Part shown: positions 51,387 through 62,543 of the stretch, one piece after another
How positions within the stretch are numbered: position 1 is the first letter of the stretch
How the letters are laid out: each line of letters begins with the position of its first letter
Source of the DNA: Isoperla grammatica
Taxonomy: Eukaryota > Arthropoda > Insecta > Plecoptera > Perlodidae
DNA length: 64,000 nucleotides
Assembly (NCBI GenBank): GCA_945910005.1
Contig: OX246746.1
Coordinates: 41,192,635-41,256,634 of the forward strand
Direction of reading: 5' to 3'
Notes under the pieces: model-generated
Seen by the model: the letters and a program-made list of their open reading frames with translations, nothing else
What the model was told of the DNA's origin: nothing
The model's database searches: none
Translations under genes and position numbers: made by a program

Positions 51387-54017
51387 GTAAGTGCATTACA
51401 TGGTGACGTGATAGCTATACAGCCACGTAAACTTCGCGCATCACTAGAACACCGAAATGGTTAGAAATGATTTTATTTCATATAATGAGCACGAGTGTAT
51501 TAATTTAAACCTAAAAAGACAAAAATGCATCACCACAACACCGAAATCGGTCCTAACTGGTGAATAACATCGAAATTCATGTTGATCATGTTTTAAACAA
51601 ATGTAAGCAACAAATGCCAACATTTTATTTTTTCTCGATGTTTTTTTCTTGTAATTTTGGCATTGTATATACAAACACAACAGTACGCTAAAAATTCTTC
51701 AATTTCAGTTCTGAAAAAATCTTGAATCAGTCTCAGTGGCATCAAAACCGAAATTTAAAAATTCAAAAACGAAATTTGAAAGTCGAGGATAAATAATCAG
51801 CGACGAATAATTCTAACTAGAACGCCGCATTAGTGATGGTTGCGCCACGTTACACACACAACCTGAAAGAAGGCCGACAATTGACACATTTATTAAATAA
51901 ATAAAATAAATCAGTTCGGACGTGTATTTGATGTCGATGCTCTATAAATTATATCTTCGCTGGACACAGCCAAGGCTTGTGCGGTAAAAACGTATCGTAT
52001 TTTCCATTGAAAATGTCGCGTTTCAATATGACAGCAACTACTCATTAATTTGATTTATGCATGAAATTTGAGGTTAATCTGATAAGCCGGCCGGACAGAA
52101 CAAAGCACGTTACATGGGTCCAAATATGTTATAGCTTTTAGACATTTTTACAATGAAGAGATAGAAAAGATAGAAACGTTAAACAAGGCAGCGGAAGTAG
52201 TCATTTCCTCCATTCAAGCACGAGACTCGCGACTCAAATCTAATAGCTCTTATCAAACACAATTCATTTTATCAGCTATTTGCGGGGTTTACATCTCCCT
52301 CTCCATGTTGTGTTGTGCATGACAACGTCAATCGTTTTTTCAATTCCGTTCGTTTTTTTTTCAGTAGCCTAATTAAAGGTATTTTATACTAAAACGCTAC
52401 AAAGGAATTCTTGCATGCAAAATGTCGGATGTTCTGTTGGCCGAACAGTAACACGCTTGTTTTCATATTCATTCCAGACAGTTGCCTAGACACCCGGTAT
52501 TTCTTGTCAACAAACAAAAACATCGATCGCAACGTTAGGTTAGCGGGCTAAACCAGTATTTAAAATGGTGTGAATATTTTGTTGCGGGATACTTTAATAG
52601 TTTTACCGTTCTTGAAAGTTACTATACTTTTTAGATCATGTTTATATTATTTTATTTTGGTTTTAATATTTTTATTGTTTTGCAAATCAAAATAATTGAA
52701 ATAACCGTGGTGCCACTCTTCGCTACATGGATAAAAGTCCTGCTCGCAGAAACGTCGTCAGGGGTTTTGTTATGTCGCCATACCGACATCTCCCGTTAAA
52801 TTTATAATATTCCATTTAATATTATTATCATTTTTACTATTATTAATATTATAGTTAAATATGTGGAAAACATACACAAAGTTAGTAAAATCCGGTGTTT
52901 AGACGGGGTACGCTCCACATCGGCTACAGAAGTGGCAAATGTTTTTGTGTTTCTTTATTGGAATTCTCTTATTAAGCCAACAACATTTACTTTTCACTCA
53001 CGTATATATTATGGTTGATTTATTTTGTATGTGCTGATTATTTATATCATTTTTGTATAATCAATATTATATAATAATCGTATTAACATTGATTTTAGTA
53101 GAATATAACAGCAATGAAGCTGTGTTCGATAAGGCATCCTTATGACACTCTCTACAGCATTGCTTGGGCACAATGAAATTAAATACACGTTCAATTTGTT
53201 TTGGCTGTGAAGTGGAGAGCGCGCTAATGCACTGATGCACTAATGCACTAACGGTAGCCTTGATCACTAAAACCAAAGGAGATGTTGACACATCTGATTC
53301 ATTGTCAGAGTAAGTTGTTAAGTTCATCTCGCCTTATTTGACTAAATTAATTACACGGCGAAGAAGAACTGGTAAAAAGACGATGAAAAACATTCTCCCC
53401 TCCAAAGTAACTGATCTCTCGAGATACAAGTCTACGGACTACATTCTACAACTGGTATGAACTGTGTGTACAGTCTCACTAGAAACCACTAGCTCACTAG
53501 CTCACTCACACAAGTGCAATGCATCACTGTTCGTCTCTTTCATTTCTGCTCTAGCCACTTTAGTGACGAAATTAAAACTGAATAAAGGAACAAGTAGAAA
53601 TATTGTCACCCCCAAAAAATGATGTTATCATGCGAGTTAATTGTTGGTAATAGTTCAATAACCTTGAATGAAAAAGGTATTTTTATTAATGAAACCTTTC
53701 CTTTATATAAACAGGTATATGACGAGGTAACTATATATCTTCAGATGGTTTCCGTTGCGAGACTGTGGGGGGGGGGGGGGGTCCTGAGTCCAACGCCTAT
53801 AGTGTACTTCATATTGTTCTGGAAGTAGTACCCCTTATTCGTTTAGTAAGTGGTATTCCATTAGTGTCAATGTTATAGCATTAGTAATTAGTACTAACTT
53901 AATTGTTGAAATAATGTTAATTACAATATGACTAAATTTAACACAAGGGCTACCATTGATATGGATATTGATAATACTAATATTAATGTTGATTCTATGC
54001 ATGGCAGAATGTAAGAA
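51387..54017. other. unique AT-rich DNA
   Basis: About 2.6 kb. A run of 15 G lies at 53767-53781. Short doublings such as CTAATGCACTAA near 53224-53252 and CTAGCTCACTAGCTCACT near 53489-53506 are present. Frames at 51444, 53067 and 53619 have no recognisable domain. No gene is seen. Confidence 0.5.
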
Positions 54018-54090
54018 CCCAACCCCACTGGGAATCGAAGCCAAGGCATCTCACTTGCCGGATGGGCACTCTGACCACTGAGCTAGAAAT
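54018..54090 (-). mobile_element. tRNA-like SINE head (degraded)
   Basis: On the minus strand TCTAGCTCAGTGGTCAGAG (A box) is followed about 40 bp later by GGCTTCGATTCCCAG (B box). The acceptor and T stems do not pair well enough for a functional tRNA. It is most likely the head of a SINE whose body could not be traced. Confidence 0.5.
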
Positions 54091-54694
54091 ACGACTAATT
54101 TGTATATGCAATACATATACATACTACGCTAACTAAGCAAAGAAACGTGCAAATAATACACCAGATAAAAGTAGGCCTACATTATTTAAAATATTAATAA
54201 CTTAGCCGAAAAATATTTATAATCGAACTAATACGAAATACTACAATCGTATTTACCATTAACAATGGTTTTACAATGTATAGCATAGCAGATAACGTGC
54301 AAATAAAGTTATAATTTGCGTGATGCCCATGGTAGAGTGAGTGAGAGTGTAGACGGGGGAGGGGGGGGGGGGAGATAAGCCCCATTCCACTAGCTGGAGT
54401 GCAACAAGAGCACTTGGACCAACCAAAGCCATAGAACTGAGCCGTGTTTTCAACCGACTAAGGCATAAAACGAATGATCATCACAGGGCAAAGTGCCTCG
54501 ATCTTGTTACTGTGATGGAGTGCGCTAAAACCCCTATCCATGACGTAATGTCTTAATCAATGCGCCAAACGACGCGGCTACACCAGTAACAGCCACCCAC
54601 GCACGCGTCATAAAACCGCTCGTAAGCGACTACCTGTTCGAATGCTCAATTAACACTAAGGGATAATAGCCAGGGCACTCGCTTCCATTGCAAC
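54091..54694. other. unique DNA with poly-G run
   Basis: A G tract lies at about 54355-54372. On the minus strand near 54555-54595 GTGTAGCCGCGTCGTTTGG resembles a tRNA A box, without a clear B box. No gene is seen. Confidence 0.4.
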
Positions 54695-54856
54695 ATGGCA
54701 TGCCTACCTGAGCTGCTCCCAGGAAGTGGTATGGCCATGCCTCAGGCTACGATAGATAAGCTGGAGAGATTGGTCACCTACCTGGAAGGACAGAAAGAAA
54801 CAAGATTATCTCAAGTTATATACACGGTTCGTTTCTTTTACAATGAACCAGTTTAA
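54695..54856 (+). CDS. candidate short coding exon, 53 codons
   Basis: ATG at 54695 in good context (CAACATGGC) opens 53 codons ending at TAA 54854-54856. It begins MACLPELLPGSGMAMPQAT and continues with an amphipathic, Leu-rich stretch, IDKLERLVTYLEGQKETR, which looks like a real helix or coiled coil. The first 40 codons have higher GC and varied codons. After LSQ the composition turns AT-rich, so a splice at SQ|GTTATA (weak donor) is possible, making this a first exon. I know no family for it. The evidence is compositional only. Confidence 0.27.
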   Translation: MACLPELLPGSGMAMPQATIDKLERLVTYLEGQKETRLSQVIYTVRFFYNEPV

Positions 54857-55367
54857 AACGTGTGATTACCCTGATTACAATAGAATAAGTTTTGTCGTTG
54901 GATGTTGATTGATAATCAGTATATCTGGTGCATATTTCCACGGCCGGAAACTGCAACCGCCATGAACGAGCGAAGTGAACAAGCTACGTCGTGTCAACAT
55001 GTTGTAAACACAGTAGGCCTAATTGGGACCAGTCATCACGTTGTTAATTTCTAGTTTCAGTCTATAATAGTGTCATGAATTTTAGCATTTACGCAAAAAC
55101 ACAATACTTAAAATAATTTGTACAACGATCTTGTTCTTCTGTCTTACTGACAAATGGGTTTTAAATTTTACATAACTTAATATGTAAATATTTAAATATT
55201 TTATTCAAGAAACACTTTTGTCGTGGATGTTATGAAAAAATCCAGAAATTAAATAAATTAAATAAAATTAATTGTGTGGCTGGTCAACTCAAGTGCAATC
55301 ATAGTGTTGCAGTGTTCGTCCACCGCCACATAGATGTCGATGCAGTATACCCAAACGTTGCATTGCC
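54857..55367. other. unique AT-rich DNA
   Basis: No gene or repeat is recognised. TAGGCCTA lies at 55014. Confidence 0.5.
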
Positions 55368-55434
55368 AGTTCCGGTGGTCTAGGGATCAAGGTAGGCTAG
55401 TGGGAGACCTGGGTTCGATTCCCAGTCGGGGTTG
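55368..55434 (+). mobile_element. tRNA-like segment (SINE head or tRNA relic)
   Basis: GGTGGTCTAGGGATCAAGG resembles a tRNA D-arm and A box. CTGGGTTCGATTCCCAG forms a perfect 5-bp T stem with a TTCGATT loop. The acceptor 3' strand (TCGGGG) finds no partner at the 5' end, and the anticodon arm is not clear. I therefore call it tRNA-derived but not a functional tRNA gene. A T run follows at 55435. Confidence 0.5.
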
Positions 55435-55533
55435 GTTTTTTAATTTCTGGATATATATTTATATACGCGCTTATACATTACTTTTGACCGTAGTGCGCAT
55501 AGTACACTCAAACGCACTGCTAAGAGAGAAAGG

Positions 55534-55916
55534 CAGTATAGGGAGTATTCACGTGACGTCACATCGGCCATATTGGAGGCCACCTATAGTCCTATTTCAA
55601 GTTTCATTTAGCTGTCAATAGAAAACGAATAATATTGTTTACGGGGAAATATGACAAGTACGTGTTCAAACACGTATATCCCCCGATAAAGTGTACGAAA
55701 ATGATTATTGTATGCTTTTGTAAAGATTAAAAGAGAAATTGAGACAAAAAAGTTTGTTTTTGTTGATTTTAAGTGATAATAGCAAACCAAAGTTAGAGAA
55801 CAGTTGAATTTGCATCAAACGCCAGCTGAAACATAGTAACAATAAACTACCAATCACATGACATAGTGGCCTCCAATGTGGCCACCATGCGCAATACGTG
55901 AATACACCCTATACTG
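55534..55916. mobile_element. 383-bp element with ~40-bp terminal inverted repeats
   Basis: The left end CAGTATAGGGAGTATTCACG and the right end, reverse complemented, CAGTATAGGGTGTATTCACG differ at one base. The homology resumes on the inside with GGCCA, then TTGGAGGCCAC on both sides. The left end contains GTGACGTCAC. The interior (about 55580-55860) is AT-rich with no transposase. The target duplication is ambiguous because the ends are palindromic (TATA or GTATAC). The layout is that of a MITE of unassigned superfamily. Confidence 0.82.
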
Positions 55917-56157
55917 TACATTGTGCTACGCATTCTCAGTTCTCAGTCGACCTATTGGGAATTCCTATTTGCCTGATATCCTCGACAATTACTGTGGTTG
56001 CAACCTCTCGCGTCTCGCGCTTGAACTGCACACTCACAAATGGTTGTTTATTGGCACTGTGGGATTTTAAAGGGTTAGGGGCAAAGCCATAACCACACAA
56101 GTCCAAAGCGGAGGAAGGGCGCATGTTTTTGGAATCTCGATTACCTTTGTTGTAAGT

Positions 56158-56430
56158 GTGAGGTGGCTCAGCGGTAAGACGCGATACTCTATTTCGGGAG
56201 ATCGCCGGTTCGATTGCGGGCACCAGCAGTTCTGACTGAAGGTTTTTTCCGGGGTCCCTTAGTCGTAAAGGCGAATGCTGGGACTGAGTCATACTATCAG
56301 CCCTCGGACATTCTTTCCCAACTATCCAAACAGCCTTATATACCTTGTTAATTACCTGAAGAGGGGCACATCAGGTAAAGCTGGTGTGCACCCTGTAAAT
56401 GGGATTCCTACGAAAAATTATTATTATTGT
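56158..56430 (+). mobile_element. tRNA-derived SINE, family A, most complete copy
   Basis: It begins GAGGTGGCTCAGCGGTAAG (A box) and has GCCGGTTCGATTGCGGGC (B box) about 30 bp later. A conserved body follows (CTGACTGAAGGTT, GGCGAATGCTGGGACTGAGTC, CCTCGGACATTC, TTCCCAACTATCCAAACAGCC). It ends with GAAGAGGGGCACATCAGG, GGTGTGCACCCTG and CTACGAAAAATTATTATTATT. The 3' block is shared with 44396 and 45253. The ATT tail suggests where the (ATT)n arrays of this window come from. RNA polymerase III would transcribe an active copy; whether this one is active cannot be told. Confidence 0.85.
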
Positions 56431-56645
56431 GCAAGTGACTGAATGCGCAGTTACCGAATGTGCAGTTGACTGAAGAAGCAGTAGACCGTACTAATTAATA
56501 TTATTAGACAGGTGAGAAGATAATGAGAAACGCACTTGGTTTCAACTGACCGAAGTCGTATGAGACAGGACAGCGACTCAGCGAGTCTAGTAGGCTGCAG
56601 CCCCGAGTATGAACAGTTGACCGCACGCCTGTCAGGCACTGCGGC
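56431..56645. other. degenerate precursors of the 32-bp repeat
   Basis: Scattered GCAGTTACCGAATGTGC, GCAGTTGACTGAAG, GAACAGTTGACCGC and GGCCAGTTGACCGA motifs occur at irregular spacing, as if an older, decayed part of the following array. Confidence 0.55.
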
Positions 56646-58369
56646 CAGTTGACCGACGACGTATCAGTCATATTGAGCAGTTGACCGACGACGTATCAGT
56701 CATATTGAGCAGTTGACCGACGACGTATCAGTCATATTGAGCAGTTGACCGACGACGTATCAGTCATATTGAGCAGTTGACCGACGACGTATCAGTCATA
56801 TTGAGCAGTTGACCGACGACGTATCAGTCATATTGAGCAGTTGACCGACGACGTATCAGTCATATTGAGCAGTTGACCGACGACGTATCAGTCATATTGA
56901 GCAGTTGACCGAAGACGTATCAGTCATATTGAGCAGTTGACCGAAGACGTATCAGTCAGAGAAAGCAGTTGACTCAAGGCTCATCAGTCATATTGAGCAG
57001 TTGACCGAAGACGTATCAGTCAGAGAAAGCAGTTGACTCAAAGCTCATCAGTCATATTGAATGAGCAGTTGACCGAAGACGTATCAGTCAGAGAAAGCAG
57101 TTGACTCAAGGCTCATCAGTCATATTGAGCAGTTGACCGAAGACGTATCAGTCAGAGAAAGCAGTTGACTCAAGGCTCATCAGTCATATTGAGCAGTTGA
57201 CCGAAGACGTATCAGTCAGAGAAAGCAGTTGACTCAAGGCTCATCAGTCATATTGAGCAGTTGACCGAAGACGTATCCGTCAGAGAAAGCAGTTGACTCA
57301 AGGCTCATCAGTCATATTGAGCAGTTGACCGAAGACGTATCAGTCAGAGAAAGCAGTTGACTCAAGGCTCATCAGTCATATTGAGCAGTTGACCGAAGAC
57401 GTATCCGTCAGAGAAAGCAGTTGACTCAAGGCTCATCAGTCATATTGAGCAGTTGACCGAAGACGTATCAGTCAGAGAAAGCAGTTGACTCAAGGCTCAT
57501 CAGTCATATTGAGCAGTTGACCGAAGACGTATCAGTCAGAGAAAGCAGTTGACTCAAGGCTCATCAGTCATATTGAGCAGTTGACCGAAGACGTATCAGT
57601 CAGAGAAAGCAGTTGACTCAAGGCTCATCAGTCATATTGAGCAGTTGACCGAAGACGTATCAGTCAGAGAAAGCAGTTGACTCAAGGCTCATCAGTCATA
57701 TTGAGCAGTTGACCGAAGACGTATCAGTCAGAGAAAGCAGTTGACTCAAGGCTCATCAGTCATATTGAATGAGCAGTTGACCGAAGACGTATCAGTCAGA
57801 GAAAGCAGTTGACTCAAGGCTCATCAGTCATATTGAGCAGTTGACCGAAGACGTATCAGTCAGAGAAAGCAGTTGACTCAAGGCTCATCAGTCATATTGA
57901 ATGAGCAGTTGACCGAAGACGTATCAGTCAGAGAAAGCAGTTGACTCAAGGCTCATCAGTCATATTGAGCAGTTGACCGAAGACGTATCAGTCAGAGAAA
58001 GCAGTTGACTCAAGGCTCATCAGTCATATTGAGCAGTTGACCGAAGACGTATCAGTCAGAGAAAGCAGTTGACTCAAGGCTGATCAGTCATATTGAGCAG
58101 TTGACCGAAGACGTATCAGTCAGAGAAAGCAGTTGACTCAAGGCTCATCAGTCATATTGAGCAGTTGACCGAAGACGTATCCGTCAGAGAAAGCAGTTGA
58201 CTCAAGGCTCATCAGTCATATTGAGCAGTTGACCGAAGACGTATCAGTCAGAGAAAGCAGTTGACTCAAGGCTCATCAGTCATATTGAGCAGTTGACCGA
58301 AGACGTATCAGTCAGAGAAAGCAGTTGACTCAAGGCTCATCAGTCATATTGAGCAGTTGACCGAAGACG
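56646..58369. repeat. 32-bp array maturing into a 64-bp dimeric higher-order repeat
   Basis: From 56646 to about 56933 nine near-identical 32-bp units run CAGTTGACCGACGACG then TATCAGTCATATTGAG; the ninth has GAAGACG. From 56934 on, units alternate: type A, CAGTTGACCGAAGACG and TATCAGTCAGAGAAAG, and type B, CAGTTGACTCAAGGCTC and ATCAGTCATATTGAG, so the true period is 64 bp, repeated about 22 times. Three dimers carry a 4-bp insertion (TTGAATGAGC, near 57058, 57766 and 57898). ATCCGTC replaces ATCAGTC in a few. The array stops at GAAGACGT near 58369. Confidence 0.97.
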
Positions 58370-59556
58370 TCCAAGTATGGACATGTTTTTTGTATTAGTT
58401 TTCGTGGTTAATTTGATGATATTTTAAAAGCTGTTACGGTTATCACTGAGGGTACCATGATCTAATAATATTCTCTCGGACCAACACGTCGCGGGTTAGC
58501 AATCCTTGAACGTTGTTAGAATGTACAACTAAACTGCAAACTACGTGGGATAGTCGTTAAAAGTATCAATATGTTATATATGAATACATATAAATTAATA
58601 TTCTCAATATTAATAATTAAAATCATATTTATTCATTGGGCTATTACTTTTAAAACTTCCATTTTATCATGGTTTTAGCAATGTCTATAGCCTATAATCG
58701 TTATTATGTGTGCAACAACAATAGGTTCCAGTACGTTATAAGCCTATGTCTCTCGCACAGTTGGCGTACTCAAAGTTCATCGCCAAAACATTTGCAATAT
58801 GGAAATTCACCTCATCCATTTTAATTTCTGTTCAACCCGTACTTTCCAAAGGGTGGTTTAGCGACGAAAGAATCGGCCATATTGACGTCTCTTATGCCTT
58901 CTTCTCACTCATAAATATTCATAGTATGAAAATTCGAACCCCCCAATTCTAATTATTCTGAATTTTAAAAATTCCAGTTTTGGAGCTCTGGAAGACGCAA
59001 GGCCTAAATCCTTATACATATTCAATACGGTACAGATTAATTATATAAGCATGAAAGTATTGTACCTCGCCTTTGCGGAGTTTTAGATTGTTTATCAAGG
59101 TATAACATCTGAGAACATAGTTGTTTGCACGCACACAGTTATTGCCAGTAAGGCTAACTAGGCTGTATATATTGACAGCCTGTGTCATCACTAATGAATG
59201 GAATATTAATGAATATCCTAGACCGCAACTACCCCACTTTCTTCCTCTATTATTTTGTATTGAATTCCAGTTCTAAAACTAAACTAACGTACATTATTAA
59301 TTGTATCCTTCCTCTTCGTATTACGTTTGATAATACTCACAAAACTAAATCATACCGTAGAATATGAAGACTTGAATATATGAATCCAAATCCCAGTCGT
59401 GAACATATGTAATGGTACATTGGTATATTGAATCCAGTAATCATTAATCAAGTAACTCGTCCTGCGGCTGGTATGTTTTGAATGGCAGAGGGCTCGAGTA
59501 CAGAGGAACAGAGCACAACAAAATATGCCTATTTCGTTCTCTGACCACGAAGCCGC
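58370..59556. other. unique AT-rich DNA
   Basis: No gene is recognised. Frames at 58746-58952 and 59182-59367 (plus) lack identifiable domains. Confidence 0.5.
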
Positions 59557-60034
59557 TGTGCAGTGTGCAGTGTGCAGTGTGCAGTGTGCAGTGTGCAGTG
59601 TGCAGTGTGCAGTGTGCAGTGTGCAGTGTGCAGTGTGCAGTGTGCAGTGTGTAGTGTGCAGTGTGTAGTGTGCAGTGTGCAGTGTGCAGTGTGCAGTGTG
59701 CAGTGTGCAGTGTGCAGTGTGCAGTGTGCAGTGTGCAGTGTGCAGTGTGCAGTGTGCAGTGTGCAGTGTGCAGTGTGCAGTGTGCAGTGTGCAGTGTGCA
59801 GTGTGCAGTGTGCAGTGTGCAGTGTGCAGTGTGCAGTGTGTAGTGTGCAGTGTGCAGTGTGCAGTGTGCAGTGTGCAGTGTGCAGTGTGCAGTGTGCAGT
59901 GTGCAGTGCAGTGTGCAGTGCAGTGTGCAATGTGCAGTGTGCAGTGTGCAGTGTGCAGTGTGCAGTGTGCAGTGTGCAGTGTGCAGTGTGCAGTGTGCAG
60001 TGTGCAGTGTGCAGTGTGCAGTGTGCAGTGTGCA
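59557..60034. repeat. (GTGCAGT)n heptanucleotide array, about 68 units
   Basis: Period 7 with sporadic GTGTAGT units and two shortened spots near 59900-59930 (GTGCAGTGCAGT). It ends GTGCAACGCATGCG. Frames are open on both strands (THCTLH and CSVQCAV patterns) because seven-base units without stop codons read through; no protein is inferred. Confidence 0.98.
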
Positions 60035-61369
60035 ACGCATGCGATCATGCGGTCTAGCACAAGACCGGGGGATTATCCGATCATCATCGTTGACGGAAAT
60101 CCATAAAGCGGCATTTATTTTAAATCGATTTCTCTAATGTCTGTCATACGAACAACGTCATAGGCGGTCGGAGGAAGCGCCAATAATTCTAACGTCATAG
60201 CAGAAAGCCAAAGATACGGGATAAAATGTAAAAGTAACTCTAGTTCCTAAAACACACCTAAATTAGTTTTTAATTTATTTATTTTTGGTCCAGATATATA
60301 CCACGAATAAAGAATTGACAAAATTATGTTCTCGGCCGTATTGGAATATATTAAATAAGCACAGTTTAGAGCAACCCAAATTTTGATTTGAATTTTATTT
60401 TTATTTTCTAGGTTATAGAGTGCTGACATATCCAATCAAAATATAACACATCCTGTGCAATGCAATTACATCATACGAATTTTTTTATTGATATTCAAGT
60501 AAACCAATTTTTTTTTTCAGCCCAATAATAAAAAATGAATTACAAATCAAAATCAAGTTACCATTATCTGTTCTAGATGGGATTGGGAAGTGACTCCCGT
60601 GAAACATGATGCATTGAAAATTTGCTACAGTGATAATTAATGAATATATTTTTTGTTTCGTTAATGACTTCATTCAGTGAACGAATTGTTTTGAATCTGA
60701 TAGCACCTGTTTTTCATATTTCATTGTTGTATTGCAAAACAATGGTGATTCTATTAAATGACTTCTCCATTAATACTTCTCTACGGACTTTCACTATACA
60801 CCAATAATAATATGAAAGGAAATATTCTTCAGCTGTTAGACTTAAAATGAGTATGCAGTATATTAGCTCCCTTCGCTCGCGCAAAACAGATATTCACAAT
60901 ATTGATTAAGCTCAGATTTAGTTAGCAGTGTCGTGAAAATAACCCTCTGATTGCTGCAATCGCAATTCACTACATAACTACATCGACAATGGAAGAGGTC
61001 ATGTTGTCGACCGATTTTATCACCGCACTAAATGGAAATCGTTTCCAGCTTCTAATTACTGCATTGTGATTCCCCTGACCCATGCCATGGTGGTTTAGAG
61101 CGGTTCCCCATCTCCCATTATCAGCGTAGCCAAAGATTACTAAACTACGCAAGGCAACGATATGTCTCATTGTTGAGTGAAATCAATATAATGCACCGTC
61201 TCTGATTCCCTCAAAAAGTAAAACATTACATTCTGTCAATAATGTTCTGCGTTTTGGTATAACTGCTCCTAATCGGTCGTCATGTGAGCCGATGATTTGG
61301 TATTATACCACAGATCTAACATTTACAACAAATTTAATCAATGCCTGAACAGTAGCGCTCGCATGCAGA
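60035..61369. other. unique AT-rich DNA
   Basis: No gene is recognised; frames at 60247, 60485 and 60970 (minus) are AT-driven or lack domains. Confidence 0.5.
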
Positions 61370-61615
61370 TTGTATGGAATCAAATTTAATTTGTATATTG
61401 TCGTGCTACCACAGTTGGTTGGACACACAGTTGATAGCCTAGTAGATGCAAGTCTAGTAGAGCCACCTAGCGGACGAACAAATCAACTAGAGCGCGACGC
61501 TGCATTCGCTGACATCGTGCGATCTCTCGGAGAAACCATAAACTACATGACAACGCACCCCGGGCAGCCATTACAGTACTTTTACGGAAGTTGCCAGCAG
61601 TCACAGGCAAAATAA
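61370..61615 (+). CDS. candidate coding segment, 81 codons, possibly a last exon
   Basis: The frame from ATG 61370 to TAA 61613-61615 has an AT-rich first part and, from about 61413, a balanced coding-like part: LVGHTVDSLVDASLVEPPSG, then RTNQLERDAAFADIVRSLGE, ending in YFYGSCQQSQAK. CCACAG at 61409-61414 could be a splice acceptor, which would make 61415-61615 a terminal exon. AATAAA overlaps the stop, but polyadenylation would then be immediate. A perfect CRE palindrome TGACGTCA lies about 100 bp downstream (near 61710). No family is recognised; a mobile-element origin is possible. Confidence 0.27.
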   Translation: MYGIKFNLYIVVLPQLVGHTVDSLVDASLVEPPSGRTNQLERDAAFADIVRSLGETINYMTTHPGQPLQYFYGSCQQSQAK

Positions 61616-61940
61616 AATGGCTACTGCAATGCTGTAACACGTATAAAATGAAGACGATGTCAAGGATTAAAACAACAGTCTAAATAGCGGTGTACGGCGT
61701 ATTTTTCAGTGACGTCATTTTGAGACCTAGAACGTATAGGTTCTTTCGTCCAAGGCCTACACAAACAGATTTTTAAAACCGACGAATATTTATGTGACAT
61801 TATTATTTGTATTCTATTATACCCTACTAACCACATACATGTTTTTTTTTTATATATATATATATATAGAATCTGACTTTTTTCTACATAACATAACTAC
61901 ATTAAAAATACACTTTAAAGTGTAAAGTGTACGAAATGTC

Positions 61941-62006
61941 AATGAAATGATTGTGGAAAGTTTACACACTAGGAGCAACATAACATAGGTCCACAATCAT
62001 TTCATT
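61941..62006. repeat. perfect 17-bp inverted repeat, 32-bp loop
   Basis: AATGAAATGATTGTGGA at 61941-61957 is the exact reverse complement of 61990-62006. It may be the core of a small MITE, but the homology does not extend outward. Confidence 0.8.
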
Positions 62007-62510
62007 TTAATCTGAAGTGACTGCAATCGAGATTTTTGCCAATGTGCTTCTTAAGTATCTAATAATGAGTATTGAGTAGACCACAAAGATATTACGTATT
62101 GAATCACGCCATACGCAAACGTTTCTTTTCAGTTACGCTTTATAGATAAATACATAATTGCACGAATGAATAAGCATAAACGCGTGTGATCGCATTTATG
62201 GTCTTCTTAAGCTTGTCATTGAGATAATTTGGAAGACATGAATAATACATTTTGTTCTTTAGGTAGGTCATGCCTGCACCACGCAGAAGATAGGCCTACT
62301 GCATCTGTGCCACATGCCATATCGAGCAACCTACCTTTCCAGTCTTTGTGCGATATGAATCATTTTATATGAAGCATTGTAGGTAAGCATATTCAGCTCT
62401 ACAGCTAGATATATATTAGCTGTTTATACATTAAATATATATATATATTTATAAACATAACATTGCCAAAGCATGATCGCCTCCTCAGCTATGCCCAGTA
62501 GTTTACACAC

Positions 62511-62543
62511 CATACATACATACATACATACATACAAACATAC
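62511..62543. repeat. (CATA)n microsatellite
   Basis: About 33 bp of CATA with one CAAA unit. Confidence 0.9.

Noticed and set aside
54018..54090. Functional tRNA gene on the minus strand
   Set aside because: A and B boxes are present, but the T stem and acceptor stem do not pair.
55368..55434. Functional tRNA gene
   Set aside because: The T arm is perfect, but the acceptor stem does not pair and no anticodon arm can be drawn. I keep it as a tRNA-like element head.
59350..60137. Cys-rich (CSVQCAV) or His/Thr-rich (THCTLH) repeat proteins
   Set aside because: These are the translation of a 7-bp repeat, open in all frames on both strands.
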